This document shows positions 1 through 7,961 of a DNA stretch of 64,000 nt, in pieces (the first letter of the stretch is position 1; every line of letters starts with the position of its first letter). The position numbers and the translations under genes are program-made. Under the pieces are notes generated by a model that did no database searches, was not told the DNA's origin, and saw only the letters and a list, made by a program, of their open reading frames with translations. Source of the stretch: Methylophilus medardensis. GTDB lineage: Bacteria > Pseudomonadota > Gammaproteobacteria > Burkholderiales > Methylophilaceae. The stretch lies in assembly GCF_006363915.1 (NCBI RefSeq), contig NZ_CP040946.1; one strand, written 5' to 3'.

Positions 1-1
1 T

Positions 2-301
2 CACATGAAGTCACTCTTGCAAAAAGAGCTTGGCGTTGCCTTGTTGAACGGTTTACTGTGGGGCAGTGTGTTGGGCTTAATTGCGTTTTGGTTGTATCAC
101 AGTGCCGCTTTGGGGTTGGTGATGATGGCAGCAATGACGCTCAATCTATTATTAGCCGCAATTATTGGCGTGACGATTCCTTTGGTGATGAATAAACTCG
201 ATCGCGATCCTGCTGTGGGTTCCAGTGTGCTGATTACTGCCATGACCGATAGTGGCGGTTTTTTGATTTTTCTTGGCCTCGCCACCATTTTTTTGTTGTA
301 A
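2..301 (+). CDS. mgtE: Magnesium transporter MgtE, C-terminal part (cut by window edge)
   Basis: The reading frame is open to the left edge, so only about the last 99 residues are present. They are almost wholly hydrophobic and form two or three membrane segments. The conserved end of the MgtE membrane domain is visible: an MNKLDRDPAVGSS segment, then TAMTDSGGF and a final hydrophobic helix. MgtE is an inner-membrane Mg2+ channel gated by cytoplasmic N and CBS domains, which would lie upstream. The methionine at position 5 is internal, not the start. The gene ends 7 bases before the MscS-type channel gene, so the two are probably cotranscribed. Family assignment is good; nothing can be said about regulation. 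Confidence 0.85.
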   Translation, partial: HMKSLLQKELGVALLNGLLWGSVLGLIAFWLYHSAALGLVMMAAMTLNLLLAAIIGVTIPLVMNKLDRDPAVGSSVLITAMTDSGGFLIFLGLATIFLL

Positions 302-308
302 ATAGTCG

Positions 309-1604
309 ATGATGGATAACGATATTAATATTCTGTGGAAAGAAATTGTTCAGGATCTGAGCACTGTTTCAGCCTTGTGGCAATTATTCGTATGTGGACT
401 CATTCTTGCGGTCAGTGGGCTGTTGAATTGGCACCTAGGCAAGCAAATCGAGGCCGGTAGAGTCAATACGGTGTATAAGCTGCTTTTAGGCGGGATTGAG
501 CGTTTATTTTTCCCCTTGGTGGCCTTTCTGCTATTAGTGATTGCGCGTTACGCCCTGCACGATGTAATGCATGTGGGGCTATTGAAACTAGCCGCGCGTA
601 TGTTGTTGGCGATGGTGATTATTCGCAGCTTGGTATATGTCTTGCGCTATGTGTTTTCGCCCAGTGCCTGGCTGCACTCCTTTGAGCGTGTCATCGCCTG
701 GACTGTATGGGTGATCGTGGCTTTGCACCTCAGCGGATTCTTAGATCCTGCCCTGCAAATTTTAGAGGATGTACGATTTAGCGTGGGCAAGCAGAAATTA
801 AACTTGCTCCTGCTGATTCAGGGCGGCTTGACCATCGTCATTACAATGTTGGCCGCATTGTGGCTCAGCCGGATGCTAGAGCTACGCCTAATGGCTTCGA
901 CCAATATCAACGGCAATTGGCGCGTCATCATGGTCAAGTTGGTGCGTATGGTTGCAATCGTACTCGCCTTGTTGATGTCGATGGCAGCAGTGGGCATCGA
1001 TGTGACCATGTTGTCTGTATTCGGCGGTGCGCTGGGTGTGGGCCTCGGTTTTGGCCTACAGAAGATCGCTAGCAACTACGTGAGCGGTTTTATTATCTTG
1101 ATGGATAAATCCCTGCACATGGGGGATATGCTCTCTATTCGCAATCATTACGGCACCGTGACAGAATTGCGCTCTCGCTACATGATCCTACGCAAGCAAG
1201 ATGGGACCGAGGTGATTATCCCAAATGAAACCATGATTACCGATGTTGTGATCAATCACACATCGGCCGCGCATAAGGCCAAGGTGCCTATTCTTGTGCG
1301 GATTACGTATGAAAGTAATCTGGATCAAGCCATGCAAATACTCAACGAGGTAGGGCGCACCCATGAGCGTACCTTGAACGATCCCACCGCAGTCGATGTG
1401 ATCATTAAAGCCTTTGCCGATACTGGCGTGGATCTACAATTGTCCGTTTGGGTTGCAGAGCCCGAAGAAGGCACTGCAAAATTGCAAAGCGAGCTTTACC
1501 ACGCTATTTGGCAGCGCTTTAAAGCCGAAAATATTGAGATATCAGTCTATCACCGTGATCCACGTGTGATTGCCGCTACAAACGCCGTGGCTGCAGATGC
1601 TTAG
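309..1604 (+). CDS. MscS-family mechanosensitive ion channel
   Basis: A 431-residue membrane protein. Several hydrophobic helices fill the N-terminal half, followed near residues 235-275 by the pore-lining MscS signature, a Gly/Ala-rich helix ending in GLGFGLQKIASNYVSG. The cytoplasmic beta domain follows, with the typical DMLSIRNHYGTVTELR and VIIPNETMI segments, then an alpha/beta C-terminal domain. Such channels open under membrane tension and release solutes on osmotic downshock. It is longer than the minimal E. coli MscS (286 residues) because of additional N-terminal helices, as in the medium-sized YbdG/YnaI-like members. It directly follows mgtE and is closed by the terminator at 1634-1661. 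Confidence 0.9.
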   Translation: MMDNDINILWKEIVQDLSTVSALWQLFVCGLILAVSGLLNWHLGKQIEAGRVNTVYKLLLGGIERLFFPLVAFLLLVIARYALHDVMHVGLLKLAARMLLAMVIIRSLVYVLRYVFSPSAWLHSFERVIAWTVWVIVALHLSGFLDPALQILEDVRFSVGKQKLNLLLLIQGGLTIVITMLAALWLSRMLELRLMASTNINGNWRVIMVKLVRMVAIVLALLMSMAAVGIDVTMLSVFGGALGVGLGFGLQKIASNYVSGFIILMDKSLHMGDMLSIRNHYGTVTELRSRYMILRKQDGTEVIIPNETMITDVVINHTSAAHKAKVPILVRITYESNLDQAMQILNEVGRTHERTLNDPTAVDVIIKAFADTGVDLQLSVWVAEPEEGTAKLQSELYHAIWQRFKAENIEISVYHRDPRVIAATNAVAADA

Positions 1605-1633
1605 CTGATGGGGTTACCTATGAGGTACATAAT

Positions 1634-1661
1634 AAAAAAGCCTGCGATTGCAGGCTTTTTT
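1634..1661. terminator. Bidirectional rho-independent terminator
   Basis: A 12-bp inverted repeat (arms 1634-1645 and 1650-1661, core GCCTGC/GCAGGC, loop GATT) has A-runs on its left side and T-runs on its right. It can therefore stop transcription of the mscS-type gene on the plus strand and of rpmB-rpmG on the minus strand. Confidence 0.9.
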
Positions 1662-1679
1662 ATTAATCAAGAAACTAAA

Positions 1680-1835
1680 TTATTTCAATTTAGTTTCTTT
1701 GTACATAACATGCTTACGAGCTACTGGATCAAATTTCTTGATTTCCATTTTCTCAGGCATTGTACGTTTGTTTTTTGTAGTGGTATAGAAATGACCTGTA
1801 CCAGCACTGGATTCTAATTTGATTTTTTCACGCAT
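1680..1835 (-). CDS. rpmG: 50S ribosomal protein L33
   Basis: Reading the minus strand from the ATG at 1835 gives a 51-residue basic protein, beginning MREKIKLESSAGTGHFYT and ending VMYKETKLK. This is the standard L33 sequence and length, including the TTKNKR segment and the KKFDPVARKH segment near the C-terminus. It lacks the zinc-binding cysteine pairs found in some L33 paralogues, so it is the C-minus (zinc-independent) type. L33 sits near the E site of the large ribosomal subunit. The gene follows rpmB by 33 bases, the usual rpmB-rpmG pair. It is antisense to a spurious plus-strand frame at 1608-1817. Confidence 0.97.
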   Translation of the reverse strand: MREKIKLESSAGTGHFYTTTKNKRTMPEKMEIKKFDPVARKHVMYKETKLK

Positions 1836-1868
1836 GATATTGTCCTTTTCTGACTAAAATGTCGCGAG

Positions 1869-2105
1869 TTAGATTTTTTCGCCAGCAGCGCGCAAATCAG
1901 CCAACACAGCGTCGATACCATTCTTGTCGATCGTACGCAATGCAGCGTTAGTGATACGCAGGCTTACCCAGCGGTTTTCGCTCTCAACCCAAAACTTACG
2001 GTTTTGCAAGTTAGGCAAGAAACGACGTCTTGTTTTGTTTTGTGCGTGAGAAACGTTGTTGCCCACCATTGGTTTTTTACCGGTTACCTGACATACACGT
2101 GCCAT
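1869..2105 (-). CDS. rpmB: 50S ribosomal protein L28
   Basis: The product is 78 residues, with the family N-terminus MARVCQVTGKKPMVGNNVSHA and the conserved TRRRFLPNLQ and RKFWVESE segments. The ATG at 2105 is preferred over one four codons upstream because a GGAG motif lies about 7 bases before it and the protein then begins exactly as other L28 proteins do. L28 is a large-subunit ribosomal protein. The gene leads rpmG in a two-gene operon that ends at the hairpin at 1634-1661. Confidence 0.97.
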   Translation of the reverse strand: MARVCQVTGKKPMVGNNVSHAQNKTRRRFLPNLQNRKFWVESENRWVSLRITNAALRTIDKNGIDAVLADLRAAGEKI

Positions 2106-2200
2106 GGTTATCTCCAAATACTTTTATCTTTTCAGAAAGAGCGAGATTATAGATTGATTCGCTGAGACAAATCAAGCAATTATTGCAATTTTTCAAACAA

Positions 2201-2653
2201 TTAGTGCTTACCTGTGCTGCCAAAGCCGCCTTCACCACGCTCACTACTCGTAAACTCATCCACAATATGAAAATCTGCCTGCACCACAGGCACGATGACC
2301 ATCTGCGCGACACGCTCCATAGGGTTTAAAATAAACGCCTCTTTGCTACGGTTCCAGCATGAAACCAAGAGCTGGCCCTGATAATCCGAGTCAATCAAGC
2401 CGACCAAGTTGCCCAATACAATGCCATGTTTATGGCCTAGCCCCGAGCGCGGTAAAATCATCGCCGCATAATAAGTATTGTCGATGTGAATTGCCATGCC
2501 GGTAGGAATCATAATCGTCTCGCCCGGTTGTATGGTCTGCGTGTGCTCAATACATGCCCGCAAGTCTAGGCCTGCCGAGCCCGGCGTGGCGTAACTTGGC
2601 ATCATGTGATGCAGACGAGGGTCTAGAATCTTGAGATCTACGGTAATCGACAT
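2201..2653 (-). CDS. dut: Deoxyuridine 5'-triphosphate nucleotidohydrolase (dUTPase)
   Basis: dUTPase hydrolyses dUTP to dUMP and pyrophosphate, keeping uracil out of DNA and supplying dUMP for thymidylate synthesis. All five trimeric-dUTPase motifs are present in order: PGSAGLDLRA, PRSGLGHKHG, GLIDSDYQG, ERVAQMVIVP and the flexible C-terminal arm RGEGGFGSTG. The ATG at 2653 (150 residues, the usual length) is chosen because an AGGAGG ribosome-binding site lies 6 bases upstream. The frame is open 19 codons further, but that extension resembles nothing in the family. It shares the minus strand with coaBC, a common partner of dut, although here the TonB receptor gene lies between them. Confidence 0.97.
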   Translation of the reverse strand: MSITVDLKILDPRLHHMMPSYATPGSAGLDLRACIEHTQTIQPGETIMIPTGMAIHIDNTYYAAMILPRSGLGHKHGIVLGNLVGLIDSDYQGQLLVSCWNRSKEAFILNPMERVAQMVIVPVVQADFHIVDEFTSSERGEGGFGSTGKH

Positions 2654-2722
2654 GCAGCGGCCTCCTGAAAATGATTGCGTTATTAAACACGAAATATGGC
2701 TGAAAATCACTGATTACGACAA

Positions 2723-2750
2723 TAAAAAAGCCAGCGGATGCTGGCTTTAA
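2723..2750 (-). terminator. Rho-independent terminator after the TonB receptor gene
   Basis: A 9-bp stem (arms 2727-2735 and 2740-2748, core GCCAGC/GCTGGC, loop GGAT) lies 14 bases past the TonB receptor stop codon. Read on the minus strand it is followed by a run of six T, as expected for an intrinsic terminator. It separates that gene from dut. Confidence 0.85.
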
Positions 2751-2763
2751 AAATGATGCTGAA

Positions 2764-4908
2764 CTAAAACTTGTATTGAGCAGTGAGTCCGACTAAGTAG
2801 TTGCGGCCAGCCGCTGGCTCAAAAAATAATGCATTGCCGTCATTGACACGTACCGAACCGATATAGTCTTTGTCAGTGATGTTTTCGACTCTGATGTACT
2901 CTTTAAAGCGCCAATTGGTCAAGTTCTGCTCGAAACCTGCTCTCACATTAAAGATGGTGTAAGAAGGTGCTTTGTCAGTGTTGATGTCGTTCACATAGAC
3001 TTCACTGTTGTGACGACCCTCAAGTGCTGAGAAAAAACCTAGCGTTGGGTATTTCCAAGCTACTTCGCCATACACTTGTGATTTGTAGGTGCCTGGAATG
3101 CGATTGCCTGACTTAACCGTGCCTGTTGCACCGCCGGCGTTGATCACAGTAACGAAAGGATCTTCGAATTTTGCGTTGAGCAGCGTGTAAGCTGCAAACA
3201 AGCTAATATTGTTTTCAAATGCAGCATCAATGGACGCCTCAGCACCCGTCCGTTTGGTTTCTCCAGCATTTTGAAAGCTTGAGCGACCTGCAACTGTTTG
3301 ACGCGTTACGATTTCATTGTCAGTGTCGACTCTGAAGACTGTCAAGTTCGCACGGATGTTATCAGTCAAGAATGCTTTTGCACCGATCTCAATGTTACGG
3401 CTCTCGGCTGCTTTCAACGACAGGTTTGGTTTACTGGCAATGTTTGCATTTACATTATCAAAAGCTGCTTCAATAAAAGTTGGGGTTTCAAAGCCTTTGC
3501 CAAAGTTTGCGTAGAAATTCAACTTCTCAGTTGCTTTCCAGATCACGCCAATGACGGGGGTGGTTTTCTGATACTCCACCGAGCCGCTATTGTTTCCCTG
3601 TCCCGGGTTGCCAGCAGTTAAGAAATTATCTTTCACTTCAAGTTTGACTTTTGTGTGTCTTGCCCCGGCGTGTACGTCAATTGTGGGGGTAACGCTGAGG
3701 CGGCCTTGAATGTATTGATCAAAATTGCTTGAAATGTTTTCTTCATTTCGATTCAGGTTGTTTGCTGCATTGCCTGTCACCAGAACGGTTGTATCGAGTC
3801 TGTCGTCTGAGGATTTGCCGTAATTTAGACCCAGTGCAACATTGTAAGGCATGCTGCCCAGCTGACCGTTATTATCCCATCTGAGGTCGCTGCCATAAAA
3901 AGAGCGCTCAATTTGACTGAGGCGAGCTGTCGTGCCTCCGAGTGAAGTGGCGGTTGCGGTGGTCGTTAAAATTTGAGCATTGCGACGGGTGCCAACATAA
4001 GGAATTAAGCTGATTTTATTATTTTCGTTGAGTGTGTGTTCAATGTTAAAGCCGACTTGTGTATGGTCACGCTTCACACTGGTGTTCGCAAATAATGCAG
4101 CGGGAACGACGTCATTACGGGTAGCGCTTGAAAATGCGCGTCTTCTGTCCAAGCCAAGTGGATCCTGCGCCTCTTGATCAAACCAGTTCACTAACGCTGT
4201 AACGCGGGTGTCTTCGTTCAGATTAAATCGAAATTTTGCAGTTGCCATTTGTTTGTTGCTAGCGCTGTTGGCGCGATAACCATCAGACTCAAAGTTGGAC
4301 ACATTGAGTGAATATTCCAACCCTTCAAGCTGTCCCGCAGCTTCCAACACGTTACGCTTGGTATCGTAACTGCCGAACATCGTGGTGGCGCCAATGGTCG
4401 GTGTCGCTGGCGCATCTTGCGTAAACATTTGAATCACGCCGCCGGAGGAGTTGCCATAAAGCGATGAGAATGGGCCGCGCATCACTTCGATACTTTTGAT
4501 CGATGATAAGTCAACCACACCTGGTTGGCCTTGACCATCTGGCATGGTGAGTGGGATGCCATCCACATAAACGCGGACACCGCGCACACCAAATGAGGAG
4601 CGTGAACCAAAGCCGCGGCTAGAAATTTGCGGATCTTGTGCTTGCTGCGTTCTGCTCTGCGCGGTGATGCCCGGAACGCGAATCAAGCTTTCAGAAAGAT
4701 TCATTTGCAATTGACCATCTTTGATGTTTTTTTGCTCAACTACATCAATGGCGACCGGTAAATCGAAGCTGTTTTGCGCTTGACGGGTGGCGGTTACAAC
4801 CACCGGCGATAGCGTTAAGGTTTGATCTTCATCTGCCATGCTTTGCGACACGGGGCCAAAAGCAGCGGAGAGAGCTAGATATAAAGGAGTGTAGCGGACT
4901 GCGCGCAT
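2764..4908 (-). CDS. TonB-dependent outer-membrane receptor, YncD/PqqU-like
   Basis: A 714-residue outer-membrane receptor. It has a signal peptide (residues 1-25, cut near SMA|DE), a TonB box-like stretch SPVVVTA at about 34-40, a plug domain and a 22-strand barrel ending in the aromatic YKF typical of outer-membrane proteins. The plug contains RGFGSRSSFGVRG, VYVDGIPLTMPDGQGQ and VMRGPFSSLYGNSSGG. I recognise this string of motifs from E. coli YncD, recently shown to import the cofactor PQQ and renamed PqqU, more than from siderophore receptors. No Fur box, cognate ABC transporter or TonB/ExbBD genes adjoin it. The substrate is therefore an inference; a siderophore or other ligand remains possible. 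It is followed by its own terminator. Confidence 0.85.
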   Translation of the reverse strand: MRAVRYTPLYLALSAAFGPVSQSMADEDQTLTLSPVVVTATRQAQNSFDLPVAIDVVEQKNIKDGQLQMNLSESLIRVPGITAQSRTQQAQDPQISSRGFGSRSSFGVRGVRVYVDGIPLTMPDGQGQPGVVDLSSIKSIEVMRGPFSSLYGNSSGGVIQMFTQDAPATPTIGATTMFGSYDTKRNVLEAAGQLEGLEYSLNVSNFESDGYRANSASNKQMATAKFRFNLNEDTRVTALVNWFDQEAQDPLGLDRRRAFSSATRNDVVPAALFANTSVKRDHTQVGFNIEHTLNENNKISLIPYVGTRRNAQILTTTATATSLGGTTARLSQIERSFYGSDLRWDNNGQLGSMPYNVALGLNYGKSSDDRLDTTVLVTGNAANNLNRNEENISSNFDQYIQGRLSVTPTIDVHAGARHTKVKLEVKDNFLTAGNPGQGNNSGSVEYQKTTPVIGVIWKATEKLNFYANFGKGFETPTFIEAAFDNVNANIASKPNLSLKAAESRNIEIGAKAFLTDNIRANLTVFRVDTDNEIVTRQTVAGRSSFQNAGETKRTGAEASIDAAFENNISLFAAYTLLNAKFEDPFVTVINAGGATGTVKSGNRIPGTYKSQVYGEVAWKYPTLGFFSALEGRHNSEVYVNDINTDKAPSYTIFNVRAGFEQNLTNWRFKEYIRVENITDKDYIGSVRVNDGNALFFEPAAGRNYLVGLTAQYKF

Positions 4909-4966
4909 GGGTATTCTCGGGGCTAAAAAATTGAAAGAGCGCGATTGTAAGCGGAGTATGCGTTTT

Positions 4967-5002
4967 CATAGCTCAGGATTTTCATGAAAATCCTGAGCTA
5001 TG
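4967..5002. repeat. Perfect 36-bp palindrome between TonB receptor gene and coaBC
   Basis: Positions 4967-4984 are the exact reverse complement of 4985-5002 with no loop bases (the centre is TTTTCATGAAAA). It begins 10 bases past the coaBC stop codon and 58 bases before the TonB receptor start codon. As RNA it forms a long hairpin that could end coaBC transcription, but no clean T-tract follows on either strand. It could equally be a protein-binding site or a processed stem. Function unknown. Confidence 0.8.
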
Positions 5003-5011
5003 TGCGTTTAA

Positions 5012-6208
5012 TTAATCTAGATCAAGTTGTGTTTTAAGGTGGGTTAATAATTTGAAAGCAATGTTTGTTTTTAGATCTGTATCTAGTGTGTGTTCGCCCT
5101 TGCTGTCGATGATAGTGACCTGATTATTATCATTGCCCATCGCCGTCATCACCTGGTTAGCCACAATCATGGGTAAGCGTTTTGCCAGCCGTTTTTGTTT
5201 GGCATACTCAATTACTTGCTCTGTTTCTGCGGCGAATCCCACGCAGTAGGGCGGGTTCGGTAATGAGGCAACATCTGCCAAGATATCCTTGTTTTTGATG
5301 AGATCAATAGTAAGTATGTCTTCACTTTTTTTGATTTTTTGTGACGAGCGCATGTTGGGCTTGTAATCTGCAACCGCAGCCACCCCGAAAAAAACATCTT
5401 GGGCTGCAATGTGTTGCATCACGGTGTGATACATGTCATCGGCGGTGGCGGCGAAATGGGCGTGGCTGACCAGCGGACGGGGGGCATGAGTGTGGCCATA
5501 CACCAGCGTGGTTTCAGCGCCCATGCGCATCGCCATTTGTGCCAGTGCAAATCCCATCTTGCCACTACTTAAATTGGTGATGCCGCGCACCGGGTCTAGC
5601 ATCTCCATGGTGCTACCTGCGGTGATCATGATCTTTTTGCCTGCGAGTAGTTTTGGGGTGAAAAAGGTTTGTACTCCTTCAACGAGCGCTTCTGGCTCCC
5701 ACATTCTGCCTTGGCCAACTTCGCCGCATGCTTGTTCTCCACTATCAGGTCCGAGCACGGTAATGGCGTCTTGTTGCAATTGCATGATGTTGCGTTGTGT
5801 CGCTGGGTTTTCCCACATTTGCTTGTTCATTGCCGGGGCAACGAGAAGTGGGCACTCACGTGCGAGACACAAGGTTGACAATAAATCATTGGCAAAGCCA
5901 TGGACAAGTTTGGCGATGAAGTCCGCGCTGGCCGGGGCAACCAAAATAGCATCCGCTTGTCTGCTCAACTCAATGTGTGGCATGCCATTAGGGATGCGTT
6001 GATCCCAGCTATCGATACACACCGGATGACCAGACAAGGCTTGTAGTGTGGTGGGGGTAATAAAATGGGTGGCGGCTTCGGTCATGACCACTTGCACCTG
6101 ATAGCCTTGTTTGACTAACAAACGGATCAGCTCAGCCGTTTTGTAAGCGGCAATGCCGCCGGTGACGCCCAGGAGCAGGCGTTGAGGGTGTGAATGCGTT
6201 GAAGTCAT
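5012..6208 (-). CDS. coaBC: Bifunctional phosphopantothenoylcysteine decarboxylase / phosphopantothenate-cysteine ligase
   Basis: CoaBC carries out two steps of coenzyme A synthesis. It joins 4'-phosphopantothenate to cysteine (CoaB, CTP-dependent) and then decarboxylates the product (CoaC, FMN-dependent). The 398 residues match the family length. The CoaC half (about 1-185) shows GVTGGIAAYK, the FMN-contacting PASADFIAKL, the PAMNKQMW loop and the ACGEVGQGRM flap with the catalytic cysteine. The CoaB half shows DPVRGITNLSSGKMG and a DLIKNKDIL segment in place of the usual LVKNPDIL. The gene is divergent from the 6307 membrane protein gene, and radC, its frequent neighbour, lies just beyond that. 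Confidence 0.96.
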   Translation of the reverse strand: MTSTHSHPQRLLLGVTGGIAAYKTAELIRLLVKQGYQVQVVMTEAATHFITPTTLQALSGHPVCIDSWDQRIPNGMPHIELSRQADAILVAPASADFIAKLVHGFANDLLSTLCLARECPLLVAPAMNKQMWENPATQRNIMQLQQDAITVLGPDSGEQACGEVGQGRMWEPEALVEGVQTFFTPKLLAGKKIMITAGSTMEMLDPVRGITNLSSGKMGFALAQMAMRMGAETTLVYGHTHAPRPLVSHAHFAATADDMYHTVMQHIAAQDVFFGVAAVADYKPNMRSSQKIKKSEDILTIDLIKNKDILADVASLPNPPYCVGFAAETEQVIEYAKQKRLAKRLPMIVANQVMTAMGNDNNQVTIIDSKGEHTLDTDLKTNIAFKLLTHLKTQLDLD

Positions 6209-6306
6209 GGCACCATTTTAACTGCAAAGCCAGCGCAATTGCCATGGTTCAAATGCATACAGCTTCTTTAAACATGTTAAGATCTGAGCATCTATAGGGT
6301 GAATGC

Positions 6307-7074
6307 ATGATAAAGTTAGTCAGAATTTTTTTCTGGGTAGTGGTAGTGCTGACAGCGCTAATGCAGGTGTGGCAGGAGTACCAAACGCTGCAGTGGCACC
6401 GACCTTTGCAGGTGGCGCTGTATCCGATCAACGTCGATGGCACGCCTGAAGTCGAAGCCTATATCAACAGTCTGCGTGCTGACGATTTTGACATCATTGC
6501 AGCATTCTTTTCACGTGAAGCAATCAAGTATCAGTTACCTCTGCGTCGACCCATCACTTTATATTTGGGCCCAAAAATTCATGATATCCCCCCGGCACCG
6601 CCAGCGGTCAATGATCATTGGCTGAATATTGTGCGCTGGAGTCTGCAGTTCAGGTGGTTTGCATGGACGCACGAGCCAGCCGTCGAGGTGCCGATAGATA
6701 TCAAGTTATATCTTCTGTATCACGATACTGATAGACATCAGCATTTATTGCATTCAACCGCGTTGCAGAAAGGCAGAATTGGCCGCGTTAATCTTTTTGC
6801 AGAAAATAGCCAGCATGCGACCAATGCAGTCATCATCGCCCATGAGTTGTTGCATACGCTGAGCGCCACCGATAAATATGATCTGCGCACCGGCTTGCCT
6901 ATGTTTCCGCAAGGTTATGCCGAGCCTTACTCACAGCCGCTGTATCCGCAATCGATGGCAGAGCTGATGGCTGCCAAGGTGCCCAAAGCACCGCAAAAAG
7001 CGCGCATGGCAAGAAGCTTAGATGAAGTGGTCATCGGTCAGCCCACTGCGCGCGAGATTGGCTGGTCAAAATAA
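6307..7074 (+). CDS. Membrane-anchored protein with HExxH zinc-protease motif, function unknown
   Basis: A 255-residue protein I do not recognise as a named enzyme. Residues 3-20 form one hydrophobic N-terminal anchor or uncleaved signal, so the rest is probably periplasmic. The stretch VIIAHELLHTL contains HELLH at residues 179-183, the zinc-ligand and catalytic pattern of gluzincin/metzincin-type peptidases. A nearby SATDKYD segment (from residue 186) and a proline-rich QGYAEPYSQP loop may supply a third ligand and the substrate pocket. The upstream part has no motif I can name. The gene stands between divergent coaBC and radC and ends 20 bases before radC, so it may share a transcript with it. 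Peptidase activity is inferred from the motif alone. Confidence 0.75.
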   Translation: MIKLVRIFFWVVVVLTALMQVWQEYQTLQWHRPLQVALYPINVDGTPEVEAYINSLRADDFDIIAAFFSREAIKYQLPLRRPITLYLGPKIHDIPPAPPAVNDHWLNIVRWSLQFRWFAWTHEPAVEVPIDIKLYLLYHDTDRHQHLLHSTALQKGRIGRVNLFAENSQHATNAVIIAHELLHTLSATDKYDLRTGLPMFPQGYAEPYSQPLYPQSMAELMAAKVPKAPQKARMARSLDEVVIGQPTAREIGWSK

Positions 7075-7094
7075 TCCACTGACAAGGAGGCGAG

Positions 7095-7769
7095 ATGGCA
7101 ATCACCGATTGGCCCGAACAGGAACGTCCGCGAGAAAAATTACTCCGCGCGGGTGCAGCCAGACTCTCTGATGCAGAGTTGCTGGCTATTTTCTTACGCG
7201 TAGGCATTGCCGGGAAAACCGCCGTGGATTTGGCGCGTGATTTGATGCGACAGTTTAAAAGTCTGAATGGCGTGTTTGCAGCTGATCTGCAAGAAATGAC
7301 TGCAGTGCCTGGGATGGGGGTAAGTAAATATTGCCAGTTACAAGCGGTGCTAGAAATGAGCAAGCGTGCGCTCGGCGAAACCTTGCAACAAAGTGACAGC
7401 TTTCGCTCGCCCAACCAAGTGAAAGACTATCTGCAATTGCAATTATCGCAGCGACAACGTGAGGTCTTTGGCATTATGTTTTTAGATGCGCAAAACAGAC
7501 TGATTGCTTTTGAAACGCTATTTGAGGGCAGTTTAATGCAAACCAGTGTTTATCCGCGCGAAGTGGTGAAGCGGGCGCTAGACTTAAATGCTGCCGCGCT
7601 TATTCTGAGTCATAATCATCCGGGTGGCAACGCATTACCCAGCGCAGCGGACGAGCAACTCACTCAATGTCTAAAAGAGGCTTTAAATCTGGTGGATATC
7701 CGAGTATTGGATCACATCATCGTGGCAAAGCAAGAGACGTTTTCGTTTAGCGAGCAGGGATTAATATGA
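7095..7769 (+). CDS. radC: RadC/JAMM-family protein
   Basis: A 224-residue RadC-family protein. The N-terminal part carries a helix-hairpin-helix-like segment (VPGMGVSKYCQLQAV). The C-terminal JAB/MPN domain has the complete JAMM metal site: an upstream glutamate in the FETLFEGS region, then SHNHPGGNALPSAADEQL, giving the H-x-H-x(10)-D pattern. The family was once linked to DNA repair in E. coli, but that phenotype was later assigned elsewhere and the true role is unsettled. A strong AAGGAGG site (7084-7090) precedes the ATG. It is the last gene of the plus-strand run and is followed by a convergent tRNA gene. Confidence 0.95.
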   Translation: MAITDWPEQERPREKLLRAGAARLSDAELLAIFLRVGIAGKTAVDLARDLMRQFKSLNGVFAADLQEMTAVPGMGVSKYCQLQAVLEMSKRALGETLQQSDSFRSPNQVKDYLQLQLSQRQREVFGIMFLDAQNRLIAFETLFEGSLMQTSVYPREVVKRALDLNAAALILSHNHPGGNALPSAADEQLTQCLKEALNLVDIRVLDHIIVAKQETFSFSEQGLI

Positions 7770-7785
7770 GGCTTGCAGGCTGGGA

Positions 7786-7861
7786 TGGTGGGTGCTAACG
7801 GGGTCGAACCGCTGACATTCGCCTTGTAAGGGCGACGCTCTACCAACTGAGCTAAGCACCC
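7786..7861 (-). tRNA. tRNA-Val (anticodon UAC)
   Basis: The minus strand folds into a standard 76-nt cloverleaf. The acceptor stem GGGTGCT pairs with AGCACCC, the D arm contains GCTCAGTTGGTAGAGC, the anticodon loop reads CTTACAA with anticodon TAC, and the T arm contains GGTTCGACCCC. The 3' end has discriminator A and an encoded CCA. UAC reads the GUA/GUG family of valine codons. The gene lies alone, convergent with radC. Confidence 0.96.
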
Positions 7862-7961
7862 ATGCCTTGCAACGAAGGCAGCATTATACCGAAACGTTTA
7901 TTTCCTGCAAGAGCCCACAAAAAAATAGTGGGGAGTGTATTCACCGCTGCAAGTGGTGGGG

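Noticed and set aside
1608..1817. Plus-strand frame of 69 codons after the mechanosensitive channel gene
   Set aside because: It runs antisense through rpmG, whose minus-strand product is an unmistakable L33, and crosses the bidirectional terminator.
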